From Oikopleura dioica (lineage: Eukaryota > Chordata > Appendicularia > Copelata > Oikopleuridae), in NCBI GenBank assembly GCA_907165135.1, contig OU015567.1:5461001-5525000 (forward strand): a stretch of DNA of 64,000 bases. Direction: 5' to 3'. Of this stretch, positions 54,020 through 64,000 are shown piece after piece. The notes beneath the pieces were generated by a model that saw only the letters and a list, made by a program, of their open reading frames with translations, was not told the DNA's origin and ran no database searches. How positions within the stretch are numbered: the stretch's first letter is position 1; every line of letters starts with the position of its first letter. The position numbers and the translations under genes are program-made.

Positions 54020-57000
54020 TCAGAAATCAGTATACTCTCGATTGTAGTTCAAAAAGGGTTGTTTTCCAGCTTTCCAGTCGGCAAAACCAGGCATGTTTGA
54101 GGGAAAGGAATTGAGTCTCGCGCGATATCCACTTGCGAACTCGAAGAGTGTCTTTTCCGGGATAGAAAAGTCGGGGACTTCGAAATTTTCCCCAGCAGCA
54201 CAGAGCGCTAGAAACAGTTTGAATATTGGAACTCATAATAAAGAACAATTTTTTTAAAAATGCTGAAAATCGACAAGCCGCTTATGGCTTCGAGCTGAAA
54301 AAAGCCGAAGCGCGGCTTTTCCGTCTTTTTCGAGTTCGAAGCCGCAATCGGCTTTTCGATTTTCAGCAGTGTAAAAGCAAAACCTGAAGGAATGTCGGCC
54401 GAGATCCCTTCCAAATCCTCTTTATTCCTCGCGAAAAAGACGCGTCTCGCATCTCCTTGCGCCAGATCCTCGAGAGAGCTCCTTAAAATCGCGTTCATTG
54501 GGTCAAATCCGATTGTGACAAGATTCGGTCGTGCCTTGATCTCGCTCAGGTCGCCGAAAAAGCCGTTTGAAACCAAGATTATTTTTTCCTAAAAATAGAA
54601 AAAAATCATTTTAAAAATTATTTTTTAACGAACCTGGATTGAAATTCGTTCCAAAATAGCTCCAAAAGTCGCTTTGCCGCCAAACCATTTCATTTCTTCG
54701 GTAATTTTCGTTTCAATTTGTTGTGAGGTATCAAAACGGTCATCTTGAAAGTTAACTTTCGCGGATAATCCTTTTTGCGCGTTGCCGAAAGAGATAACAT
54801 CGAGTTTCGGCTGATCCAGCGTCTCCCAAGCTGCAGAAATGAAATTTGAAATGCTTTTTAATTTGTTGCCAAAGTTCTTCGATGATTGAAGGCCAGAAGA
54901 GTCAATTTGAAGGAGGGTTGAAAATGGAAGGAACAAATTAATTAAAGGTTGACCTTCAAATAACTTACAAAAGAATTCGATTCTGTTTTTTATTAATTTT
55001 TTCTCAAAAAAAAATATTTTTTAATTTTTTGAAAAATAAAATTTTTTAAATAATTTTTTAAATAAAATAATTTTGTTTAATTATCATTAAAATGATCAAA
55101 ATAATTTTAAGCAAAAATTTTCTACAAAACCTTTTTTCATTTAAAATTTTTTTTTCTTTCGAAATTCCAATTTTTTCCACCCTTTTCAGAAACGTCACTT
55201 TTTCGACCGCAGCACAAGCACTTGTCTGTTGAAATTCCTCGCGACATAATCCTTCTAAAAATTCCCTTTTTCTCCCTTTCGTTGGAATTCCAGACACTTA
55301 CCTGTAACGAGCGGTACAAATCGACGGGCCTGCTTAGGATTCACGTAGAACATTTTCTCCCCGTAAAAATTTGAATTTTGAACACGGCTTCCGTCGTCTT
55401 TTGAAAGTTGGAAATGCAAAATTGGTTGTTTTCTGAGCCGCGCTTCGTAAGAAAAAGCACCCGAAAGAGGGTGGGAGCTGAAGAAAACGACAAAATCGAA
55501 CTTGCCAGAGAGAAATTTCAGCGGGATTTTGCCTGAAGAATTCCAGTTTTGGCGATTGAGCTCTGTTGTTTTCGTTTTTAATTCTTCGGATTTGCCGGTG
55601 AAGAATTTTCGATCATTGAAAACGATTTCGACCTAAATTTGGCTCGAAAACCTGTATAAAAACCCTGAGTCAGGATTCAGAAAGAGGCTTTTCATTTCAG
55701 CTGCAGGACCCTGAGTCAGGTTTTCTACACAGGTTGCCGAGCCAAAGAGCTGGATTCCCGCAGTTTCGGAAAGGGTTTTGAGAAATTCAGAAACGTAGAG
55801 ATTCTTTTTGATTTTCTTGAAAAGCGGCTCTTCGTCAGTTTCTATCGCGATCAAAATCTTTTTCGATGAATAATCGCAGCTTTCTGGTGAAATGGTTGTG
55901 GCGATGTCGAAGTTCCAGAGATCAGCATCGAATGAAGGAGGAGTTGATTTGGGCGATTTTGTTTTTGGCAACTTTGTTGGTTTGGTGATTTTCGGTGGAG
56001 ATGCTCGCTGGCGAAATTTATTCGGGAGAGCTTTTTCTTGTTTTGTTGATGGGGTTTTTGCTTTGAGGATTTTCTTGGTTTTTGGGGACTTGATTTGCTT
56101 GGGCTTTTTACGAGGGGATGTCTTTGATGATGTCTTAAAGGTTTTAGTTGATGATGGTTTTGATCGTGTTGTCGATAATGTTGACGATAATGTGGTTTTC
56201 GTCGATGTTGTTGTGGTTGTTGTTGATGATGCTCTTGTCGTTTTTTGTGATACTGGTATTGTAGTTGTCGTTTTTGTGGTTGATGTTGACGTCGATTTTG
56301 TTGAAGTTGTTATTTTCACTGCTGTCGTCGTTGGAATCGTGGTGCTGAATGATGGTGCTGTTGTTGTAGTTTTTGGATTTTTAACATTGTTTTCAAGTTC
56401 CAAGAAATTATTGACAGGCTCTTGTGTGATAGAAGACGGAGTTGATATTTGAGAAAAAGTCGATTCAAAAACGTCATTATCTTCTAGAATTTCCACGTCA
56501 GTTTCGTTCTCTCCACGGAAGTCGCCAACGTCCGGCCTGGGCGCATCAAGTCGTCTCGCAAAATTGAAAAAGTTGAACTCGCCCTTGAATGGAATGTCGC
56601 AAAGTTGCCCCGTCCATCCTTCGTGGCAGTGGCACTTGAAAGCCCCAGCAATGCCAGTTTTTGTTATCTTATCTTCGCATTCTCCGTTCCAACACGGGTC
56701 GGGCTGACAGGCTCCCCACTCGCAGTTGTCTCCATGAAAGCCGTTGATGCAGGAGCAGAATACTTTCAGTCCCTTTTCGATGCATTTTCCACCGTTTTGA
56801 CAGTTGCAGATCAGGGGCTTGGAGCATTCTCCATGCTGGACGACTTCGCCATAACAGCATTGAAATCTTAAATGAATGTGTGGAAAATAGAATGATTAGG
56901 TAGTAGATATGGATTATTTTAATCTACCTAGGTACTAGATGCATTTCAATATGTCCGTAATATTATTTGAAAACCATCAAATAATTAATTCATAAGAATT

Positions 57001-58223
57001 ATCTGCTTATCATCATTTTCGTCTAATTATGGTTTAGTATAATCCTCAAATTATCGGCTCTAGAATATTTGTTGCAAACTTTAATATTTTATAAGAAGCA
57101 AGTTCGAGGCTTAAACCTATCTTTTCTGAAAGTTTTCTTCCCGCAACACCCTCTTTCCAAGCTTTTAAACGGATATCTTTGTGGATAGTCTCCGCAGCAC
57201 GAGTCTGGCTCATCATCATTTTTCTCCAAACTCATCGTTCTGATAGGACCAACCTCGAACTCCGGCTCGACTCTCTTCGAAGGTTTGCATTGAAAGCTCG
57301 GATCCCAGCCATTCGAGTTCAGAAGATATGCTTTAATTTCTCCAGCGTTTTGGGCGATTTGATTCGCTAGTTCGACATCGCACATGCAAGTTTTCAGCGC
57401 GCAGGAATCTGCGTCAAAGGGGCACTCGTATCTTCCGGAGAGAAAATTCAATGTCACGTGATAATTTTTCGATTCTGGGAGACATGTTCCAAAGGAATCG
57501 ATCTTGATGCATTTTGTACAGCGATACCAGTTTTGACATTGACGATCAATCACATCCTTGGCTATTTACACCGATTCAAGACGCATATTTCCGATCGAAA
57601 ATGTCTGTCAGACAAGATCTTGAATCGAATCCTTTCCTGGGCCGCGTCGATACTTGAGAAGCTCTTCTGACATCTGGCACCAGCAGCCATAGTCGAAAAC
57701 ATTGTCGATAAACGACTGGGAAGCAGGGTTCGGTAATTTGAGCTCACGCTAAAACTCAAGGAAACAAAGCTTGAGACTCACGTTTTTTAATTTGAGTTTT
57801 GAGAACTCAGAGATGAGAGCTCGCGTGAGAAATCAGTTCTGGCGATCCATGAGCCAATCAAGGAAGCGCTCGCTTAATTTGAGTTTTGAAAACTCAAAAC
57901 TCTCAAATCTCCCAAAAACTCAAAACTGTCAAAACTCTCAAATCTTCTCAAAATGATTTCTCAAATCACTTTGAGTTCTCAATTTGAGGAAATTTGAGCG
58001 TCTAGCCAAAATGAGTTTTAGCTTGAGCTCAAATTACCGAACCCTGCTGGGAAGAAATATAAGAACTGTCAGACTTCAACTGCGGCTGATTCTCTACAAG
58101 ACTTTTCGCCAAATGATGAATGAATTTATGAGCGCTTCCAAACTCGGCGCTAGAAAAAAGAAGAGCATTCTCTGCGGGATCAGAATTGACGAGAGAAAGG
58201 GCGAGAAAAGGGAGAAATTTCAT
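54020..58223 (-). CDS. Secreted PLA2-like / EGF / EGF / Thr-Lys-rich / VWA protein, 969 aa
   Basis: Exons (minus) 58223-58038, 57715-57614, 57556-57117, 56866-55729, 55632-55302, 54953-54634, 54588-54384, 54207-54020; 2,910 nt, phases agree at every junction. Signal peptide MKFLPFLALSLVNS. Then a phospholipase A2-like fold (FIDNVFDYGCWCQM, RRGPGKDSIQDL, CQNWYRCTKC); the usual catalytic C-C-x-x-H-D is not seen, so activity is doubtful. A Cys module CCGDYPQRYPFKSLERGCCG ... FQCCYGEVVQHGEC follows, two EGF domains (CNCQNGGKCIEKGLKVFC, CHCHEGWTGQLC), about 190 residues rich in Thr, Lys and Pro, and a C-terminal VWA-like domain (LLQIDSSGLQSSKNFG, FGGKATFGAIL, IILVSNGFFGDL). Probably an extracellular matrix protein. 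The first intron is an hAT-like MITE, the fourth begins inside a family-A MITE, the last but one holds a foldback. Confidence 0.8.
54261..54368. repeat. Foldback element (family C, copy 5) in an intron
   Basis: TGCTGAAAATCG / CGATTTTCAGCA arms, inner AAGCCGCTTATGGCTTCGAG / TTCGAAGCCGCAATCGGCTT, centre AAGCCGAAGCGCGGCTT. It fills most of the 54208-54383 intron of the PLA2/EGF/VWA gene. Confidence 0.85.
55641..55743. mobile_element. Family-A MITE overlapping an exon end and supplying a splice donor
   Basis: Extended termini GGCTCGAAAACCTGTAT / ACACAGGTTGCCGAGCC. On the minus strand the coding frame runs into the element (CTC TTT GGC TCG GCA ACC TGT) and the donor GTAGAAAACC lies in its terminal repeat; the acceptor AATTTAG is just outside the other end. 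Intron 55633-55728, 96 nt. Confidence 0.78.
57724..58046. mobile_element. hAT-like MITE with 8-bp target duplication in a coding exon
   Basis: Perfect 21-bp terminal inverted repeats CAGGGTTCGGTAATTTGAGCT / AGCTCAAATTACCGAACCCTG, flanked by identical 8-bp duplications CTGGGAAG at 57716-57723 and 58047-58054. Internally it consists of many short AACTCAAAAC / GTTTTGAGTT words. Removing the element and one duplication restores an uninterrupted frame in the PLA2/EGF/VWA gene. The 8-bp duplication and CA..TG ends point to the hAT superfamily. Confidence 0.92.
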
Positions 58224-58557
58224 TTCTCATTCAGAAAATTGAGTTGTTTTTGAGAGAGAAAAATGAAATTAAATCAAGCGCGAGCCTTGAAAGGTCAATT
58301 TTTTGACGTGCATTTATGACTCACCATTCATTTTCGACAATATTTTATATAAAGAGTTTAATTAAAGAGTTATGCAGAAAAGACTTAGCGAAATTTGTGA
58401 CAAGAGTCGTAAAAAGTCGGTCTTCCAAAAGTCAAACAGTTTTCCAGTAAAACGTCCTCCGCTAGTGCACCAGAGTCCTCCGGCGCTTTGATGAGGTGGA
58501 GAATTTAGCGTGAACGAGGGGAGAGAAAATTGAAAGTTTCTAAAGAGTAAAGAGGTC
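58224..58557. other. Divergent intergenic region
   Basis: About 330 bp between the starts of the PLA2/EGF/VWA gene (-) and the lipase maturation factor gene (+); it must contain both promoters. No specific element identified. Confidence 0.45.
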
Positions 58558-61132
58558 ATGGCGAAGCACGACAATATTGTCCGGAAAACGAAAGATGAAG
58601 AAGACTCAGAAGCAGAAACTAGCAGTAGTGGAATTGACAGGGTCGCCGAGGTAAATAATTTATCATAATTATATTTCTGAGATTCCTAATTTATTGTCGT
58701 GAACAAAATACACCGATAGCATAACGAATATTCAGTCAATTTCTACTGGGCTTTTTCCACAGTCCGAAATTAGTAAAACTGCTTAAAATTGCAAACCAAT
58801 GGTCAGTTATGGTTTTTTTCAATCTAAAATTTCTTTTCAGCTGACACTTCAAGGCGCATCTTTCATCTTCTTCGCCGCCTTCGCCTCGATCTACTTCCAG
58901 ATTCCAGGTCTTTACGGCCCGAATGGCCTTTTGCCCGTCGACGAGTTAATTCCTCAAAAGGCGGAGCTTGATCCGCGCGCCTTTTGGGAAGACCCTAACC
59001 TTTTCATCTTTTCAAACCGTTTTGGATTCACAGTCACGGAATTTATGGAAGTCCTTTCGCTCCTCGGCATGGTCATTTCCGGCACAATGTCGTTTCTCAA
59101 AAGCGCTAGAAATGCTTCCGGCTTCATTCTCCTCTATGTCTTCTACTTGTCAATCTACCGAGTGGGGCAGACATTCATGCACTTCCAATGGGACATTATG
59201 CTGCTGGAATTCGGAGTTCTTTGCGTTCTCCTTTCGATTTCGCCAAAACAAGGGATTTTTCTGTGCAGATGGCTTTTGCTACGACTCCTGTTTCATTCGG
59301 GATATAAGAAATTGGAAAGCGGCTGCCCAACCTGGTGGGGACTTACTGCCCTCGACTGGCATTTTGAATCCCAGGTGAGAAAAGTCGTCTTTAAAGTCGA
59401 CTTTTTAAACCCTTTTTCTCAATCAATTCTAGTGTATACCAACACCCCTGGCTTATTACGCTCATCACCTGCCGAAAATCTTCCTGAAACTCTCCGTCCT
59501 ACTCACCTACATCTCTCAAATGGGAATCGTCCTCCTTGTTCTATCTCCCTCCCGCCGACTTCGAATTTTCAGCGGCTGGGTTCACATCTTGCATCAGATC
59601 GGAATTCTAGCGACTGGAAATTACAACTTCTTCAATTTGCTCACGATTCTTTTGGGCTTTACTTGCTTTGATGATAAACACTTGGGAAGAGGAAAGCAGA
59701 AGAAAGAAGGAAGTGGAAAATGCTCTAGAATTTTTGCCGCGCTTTTCGAAATCGCTCAACTTTCAGCCCTGGCGTACGGAATCTCCAAATGCATTTTCAT
59801 CGACTCCGATGGGGACATGGGACTTCTAGAGACCGCCGAAGATCAATCAAAGCTCAAGGCCGTCAGAGACCTCGTTCTCCTCCCCTCCACTCTTGTTGGA
59901 TTTCTCTTGCTTGTTTTCTCTATCAAATTGACGCGAAAAGACCTGCTCGCCCTGCCCTTCAGCTTGCTGATTTTCACCGCTTCGTTGAAACACTTCTACG
60001 ACATCGACCGAGATCTGCAGCAAAAACTCAATGATCAACTCAAGCCCTTCCCACAAATTGCCGATTTGGATGAGCGATTTGAGCTGACACATTCCTACGG
60101 GCTTTTCCGAAGAATGACTGGCGTTGGTGGAAGACCAGAAGTAGTTGTCGAAGTCGAAGTGGATAATGATTACTTTGAGCTGGAATTTCCTTACAAACCG
60201 ACGAGCTTGGAGAGATCTTGTCCATGGGTAAGTGCGTTTGTAGGGCGGATATGATTGGATCTGATATATGATTCATATACCAATATATCAGTAATATGAT
60301 ATTACTTATAATATAATATTATATTATATTACTTATATTGATTATTAATTTGAATCATAAAAATCAATTAATCTTAATAACATTTCGAAGTGAGTGATGG
60401 GTAGGGAATCTCGATGATGGGGATTATATCCGGCATTAAGGCAAATGCATGTGTATCTTAATCATCATTAAGAAGATTTGAAATTTTATATATGAAAAAA
60501 CTCTGAAATGCAATATGGTTTTTTAAAATATTTTTCACGATAATATTTTTTCTAGAAATTATAATCTATTTGAAAGGCTTTATCAAAAGGGAAATCTTAA
60601 ATGATTTTCTTATAACAGTAATTTTTCAGTGTTTCCCGCATCAACCCCGTTTGGACTGGCAAATGTGGTTCGCTGCTCTTGCTCCTCGAATCGAATACGA
60701 TCCCTGGTTGATCACTCTTGCTATCCGACTGCTTCAGGACTCGACAGATGTTCAAGATCTTTTCCACAACTATGGCAGAAGAGTTGATTACAAAAAATTC
60801 ATTCATTTGCGAAAAGTCACTGCAGTGAGAATGTTCAAGTACAAGTACCACTACACCGATCCCGAAAAGAGCAAGAATATCTGGAAAAGAAGCGAGAAAA
60901 CGGTTCATTTGGGACGAATTACATTGAAAAATGAAGGTTTGTCGATTATTTTGGTGGTTTTTCAACTTTTTTAGGGCTCTTGGGATTCATCGAAAAGCAA
61001 AATCTGCATATCAAAAACTACCGAATTGACCCAACTCTTCATGGAATCAGAAGTTATATGAAACGATTTGCTCCGGAAAAATTCATTTGGACTTGTTTTG
61101 CTACTTTTCTCTGCCTCTGCTACTGGATTTAA
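58558..61132 (+). CDS. Lipase maturation factor (LMF1/LMF2 family)
   Basis: Exons 58558-58650, 58841-59374, 59433-60227, 60630-60936, 60975-61132; 1,887 nt, 628 aa. After an acidic cytoplasmic start (KDEEDSEAETSSSG) come several membrane helices, with LYGPNGLLPVDE, QTFMHFQWDIMLLEFG and WLLLRLLFHSGYKKL typical of the family; the C-terminal lumenal domain has PHQPRLDWQMWFAAL, the best-conserved LMF motif. The last helix is at the extreme C-terminus (TCFATFLCLCYWI). LMF proteins are ER membrane chaperones for dimeric lipases. Whether it is LMF1 or LMF2 cannot be told here. Intron 3 (402 nt) is AT-rich with TATTATAT words. AATAAA at 61176. Confidence 0.9.
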
Positions 61133-61175
61133 ATTTCCAAGTTGCTTTTAGATCAATTTTAGACATTTTTTTTCA

Positions 61176-61181
61176 AATAAA
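61176..61181 (+). terminator. Poly(A) signal AATAAA
   Basis: AATAAA 43 bp after the lipase maturation factor stop; the convergent PLA2-like gene ends only 122 bp away. Confidence 0.6.
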
Positions 61182-61254
61182 ATCTCGATCAAACTGACCG
61201 AGAAGTCAATCAATCATTTATTTACAAGCAAAGCTGTTTCAGTTGTTCTTGAAC

Positions 61255-62118
61255 TTATTTGAGCTCAAAATAGACATGAGGATTGCCCTGTGCGCTTTGG
61301 ACTACTCTCCCGCCTTTTTGCTCCTCGCAAGTGTCCATTTTCGTGACGGAATATTCCAACAGTCGTCCGGAAATTTCACCGACGAAGGCGGACTGGTCGA
61401 TTTCGCAGCATTCTTGCTCAGTGGAGGAGTACGGTCGTCGATTTGGGTAGATTCCGCAGCATTTGTCTCGGTCCATGTTCATGAACTCCTAGAAGAAGTG
61501 GGTGGAGAGAGCTCTAGAATCGGGACAAATAACCTTTTGGCACTGGCTTCGGGGGACGAAATCGCCACCTCCAGTCATTGTTCGGAGTTTTGGGTTCATG
61601 CAGGTTCCTCCTTTTTCTGAAGCACTTATTCCTGTTTCCTGAAAGAATATGATCAGATATTGAATTCTAGCGAAGTTGTTCTAATTACGCAATCTTGACG
61701 AGTTTGAGCAATGCTTTCAGCAAATCGTTTGTCGCACTCGCAAATGTTCTGAGCATCTTCTTTTGCGTTCATTGAGCAATCGATTTGCCGGTCAAATGGG
61801 TTGTTTCTCAACTCAGCCGTGTAAGTCAAGTTGGCATAGTCGGAATCGTAGTCGAGGCCGACGCATTTGTAGCAACGGTAAAGCTCTTTGCAGTGGAAGT
61901 CTGTCGCGTCCTCTGGTTTTCCGCCGCCTAAAGGGATTTTTAAAAGATTGCTCGATCTCTTCAAAACCAATGACTCCAGCATCAGCGCCGTCAATCCAGC
62001 AGTAGCAGCCGTAATTGGTGTATTGTTTTTCCAGCTCGCGAAGTTCTTCTGAGAAATCTTGCTTGTCGCTAGAATCGTATTTGTATTTGCCATTTTCAGT
62101 CATCAGAAACATCATCAT
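61255..62118 (-). CDS. PLA2-like Cys-rich protein with CCGxYPxRxP module
   Basis: Exons (minus) 62118-61968, 61927-61689, 61638-61534, 61488-61255; 729 nt, 242 aa. The PLA2-like part has YTNYGCYCWIDGADAG, GGGKPEDATDFHCKELYRCYKC and NICECDKRFAESIA, and parallels the first domain of the gene at 54020-58223, including the C-terminal module DKCCGIYPNRRPYSSTEQECC. No catalytic C-C-x-x-H-D is visible, so it is probably non-enzymatic. The intron 61928-61967 is 40 nt. The start (Met 62118, one of three in a row) is weak: no signal peptide results, and a 5' exon upstream is likely. It lacks the EGF and VWA parts of its relative. Confidence 0.65.
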
Positions 62119-62729
62119 CGCTGCCAACGGTCGAAAATCGCTCAATCAAGTTTTTCATAGACTATTTTTTCATAATTTTTGAAGTCGTTAAAACTCGTTC
62201 CTGGTATCTTCCGCTCGAAGCGACTCTTCAACAAGTGCTTTTCCTCCTCTTGCATTCTTGGGCTGTTTGTTTATCGAGCGAATCCAACTGCCAGTCAGTT
62301 CTCTTTTCACGTGACCACGAAAAATGTCCGCGAAACTGGGAGATGTGACGGCGAGGAAAATCGAAGCTTTCTGAAATTTTGAGTTCGAAAATGATCTCTA
62401 AGGGAAGGAATTTCTTACCATCTTTCTCGAGCGAAATGATAGCGTCAAACACAAAAACGCTCGATTTTATGGAGCGCGCGTATTATCCAAGACAATATTT
62501 TTGTAAAACGTTCGTTCGAATTCTTGGACACAATCTCCTTGATCGGCCGTCAACCATGTTTTGCGTATCTTTAAAAGAATAAAAAATAATAAAAAGATGG
62601 CTTGAAGGAGTCAGGAGTCTTAAATCGTGAATTTGACCAATAGTCGAACAATACGTATTTGTCGGCAAACAATTTGATCAGTCTCCGTTAGTTAATACGA
62701 GAGCTAAAAGATTTTTTGTCAGTTCGAAA
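62119..62729. other. Unresolved region, possibly coding on the minus strand
   Basis: On the minus strand VFVFDAIISLEKD (about 62420-62460) could splice through GTAAGAAATT .. AATTTCAG to ESFDFPRRHISQFRGHFSW, ending in a stop near 62228. This might be the 5' part of the PLA2-like gene's neighbour or a small gene; the plus strand is also open. Not enough to call. Confidence 0.3.
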
Positions 62730-63610
62730 ATGAGTTTTTCAATTTCTGAAAGCATTTTAGGAAGTTACCGAGATTATCAAAAAAGAGATTTTACAAAAGA
62801 AGAAATTCTGTTGGAAGGTACAATTATTAGTCACAATAAACTTCTTCATTCTAATATTTGCCCAAAATATGTTCTACCCAATATTTTGGGGACTTTACAC
62901 AGCTTAAGCCTTATTATTTAAAAATGAGAATTAAGCTCAATCACAACTTGAACCATTGTGGAAGGCTTTTGGCGACCTTCGAAAAGAAAATTATGAGCTT
63001 TCAATAAAAGTTCAACACTTAGAAACAGAAAAAGATGCTCAAAATACCAAGTTTCAAAACATTATTGATAATCTTCGGGCGGAGATCGGACTCATGACGT
63101 CATCAAGTGGAACTGATAGCATAGCGGACCGAAAATTGGAAGAAAAGACCGAGAGGGAGGAGCCGAATCAAAGAGCACCGACAATAGTGTTCAGCGATAT
63201 TTCTGATAAGACACCGTCTGGTTTTGCTCCTCCTAGCTTTTTAAGAAAAGAAGGGATCAATAGACAAGGTTTTTTCGTCAAAATTCCCGATATAATTTTT
63301 CATGATAGATGTTTCCGAAGAAGAAATATCGACGCTTATCGACAATAAAATCAACCCACTATGGAATGCTCAGCAAACCGCTCTAAAACAACGATCAGAG
63401 ATTCAATCAAAAGTTGAAGAACTCGATAAATGGGTCAAAAACACAGTCAATGAGTTTGAGACGAAGGAATTGAATAACATGCAATTGCAAGATGAATCTG
63501 AGCTTATGCGGGAAACCAACGCTCAACTCCAAGAGCAAAATGAAAGATACTTGGCGGAAATCGAATCACTCAGAAATCAGCTTGAATCTTTACGTCGGGC
63601 TCAAAGTTGA
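62730..63610 (+). CDS. Coiled-coil protein of unknown family
   Basis: Exons 62730-62817, 62936-63268, 63309-63610; 723 nt, 240 aa, phases agree. Two coiled-coil stretches (SQLEPLWKAFGDLRKENYEL ..., and NEFETKELNNMQLQDESEL to the C-terminus) are separated by a Ser/Pro-rich linker (IFSDISDKTPSGFAPP type). No membrane segment or signal peptide. The second intron is 40 nt. The charged heptads recall the tail of the kinase at 48333-50572, but similarity may be only compositional. Confidence 0.68.
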
Positions 63611-63926
63611 AGTTGAAGATCTTCATGGACTCATACTGTAATACAATGGTGATTCAACGTCATTTGATGATTTGGTTATCAAGAGAACAATCTTCTGTGA
63701 ACGTTCCAATTTTAAAATCAATTTTGAATAAATCATTTTTTCTTTCTCAACTGCGAGTACTGTATCCATCCACATTAATAAGCCTTTTCAAGCATGCAAA
63801 TCACAGATCGGTGAATCAAAAATCGACGCATTCACAATAAAACGGCATATTTCCCGCATTTATATTTCAGAGCATCAAACTATTTAGCCGACCTACTGAT
63901 TTACTTTCGTTCAAAGACAAAACACT
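63611..63926. other. Intergenic, nothing recognised
   Basis: About 315 bp, AT-rich; AATAAAACGG near 63836 may be the poly(A) signal of the coiled-coil gene or of a longer 3' UTR. Confidence 0.4.
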
Positions 63927-64000
63927 ATGAAGGCAACTTTGATCATTTTTCTTTCTTCCGTCTCGGGCTTGATTTTCAACCCAGCTCGTGTTTTTCAGCA
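63927..64000 (+). CDS. Start of a secreted protein gene, cut by the window end
   Basis: ATG at 63927 opens a frame MKATLIIFLSSVSGLIFNPA with a typical signal peptide (hydrophobic core LIIFLSSVSGLIF). Only 24 codons are inside the window, so the product cannot be named. It has the same orientation as the preceding coiled-coil gene. Confidence 0.55.
   Translation, partial: MKATLIIFLSSVSGLIFNPARVFQ

Noticed and set aside
55892-56452. Long plus-strand frame rich in Val and Asp
   Set aside because: It is the antisense of the Thr/Lys-rich linker of the PLA2/EGF/VWA gene; its composition is a by-product of ACN codons.

Overview
The window is nuclear DNA of a compact animal genome, most probably an appendicularian tunicate of the Oikopleura type. 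The reasons are mostly in the splicing: many introns are only 38-60 nt, genes sit a few hundred bases apart on both strands, AATAAA signals overlap or abut stop codons, and at least three introns parse in frame only if the donor is GA or GG instead of GT (G*-AG introns, known from Oikopleura). A chitin synthase, a muscle-type actin, a Ty3/gypsy (Tor-like) retroelement and many secreted Cys-rich proteins fit the same group. Species assignment is inference. No prokaryotic features, tRNA, rRNA or CRISPR were recognised.

Layout. 1-13 kb: repeat-rich DNA holding the exons of one long-intron gene for a secreted protein made of repeated Cys-rich (sushi-like) modules. 13.7-18.8 kb: two SLC43-like transporters flanking a membrane protein with a CUB domain, a Thr-rich stalk and a PPAY tail. 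18.9-21.5 kb: a secreted EGF / coiled-coil / C1q-like protein. 22-26.6 kb: an SLC9-type Na+/H+ exchanger with two possible C-termini. 27.8-31.7 kb: a 5'-truncated Ty3/gypsy element on the minus strand. 31.7-34.5 kb: divergent HPDL (-) and muscle-type actin (+) sharing a short promoter with a CArG box. 34.7-45.3 kb: two Ly6/uPAR-like Cys-rich genes, a tandem trio of small secreted proteins of unknown family, and two small unknown genes. 46-54 kb: a small basic protein gene and its truncated near-identical copy, a Ser/Thr kinase with coiled-coil tail, and a decayed chitin synthase. 54-58.2 kb: a 969-aa secreted PLA2-like/EGF/EGF/Thr-Lys-rich/VWA protein. 58.5-61.1 kb: lipase maturation factor. 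61.2-62.1 kb: a second PLA2-like gene. 62.7-64 kb: a coiled-coil protein and the start of another secreted protein.

The most notable theme is the interaction of short inverted-repeat elements (MITEs and foldbacks) with exons and introns. In the PLA2/EGF/VWA gene an hAT-like MITE with a perfect 8-bp target duplication sits inside a coding exon, and can be removed as an in-frame intron using a donor in its own TIR and an acceptor made by the duplicated target: a candidate newly born intron. A second intron of the same gene has its donor inside the TIR of a different MITE, and a third holds a foldback element. In the chitin synthase a TA-flanked MITE splits a conserved motif, and together with three in-frame UAR stops and a frameshift marks the locus as a pseudogene.

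Exon coordinates were derived by hand from reading frame and splice signals; for most genes the phases of all exons sum to a closed frame, which is the main internal support.
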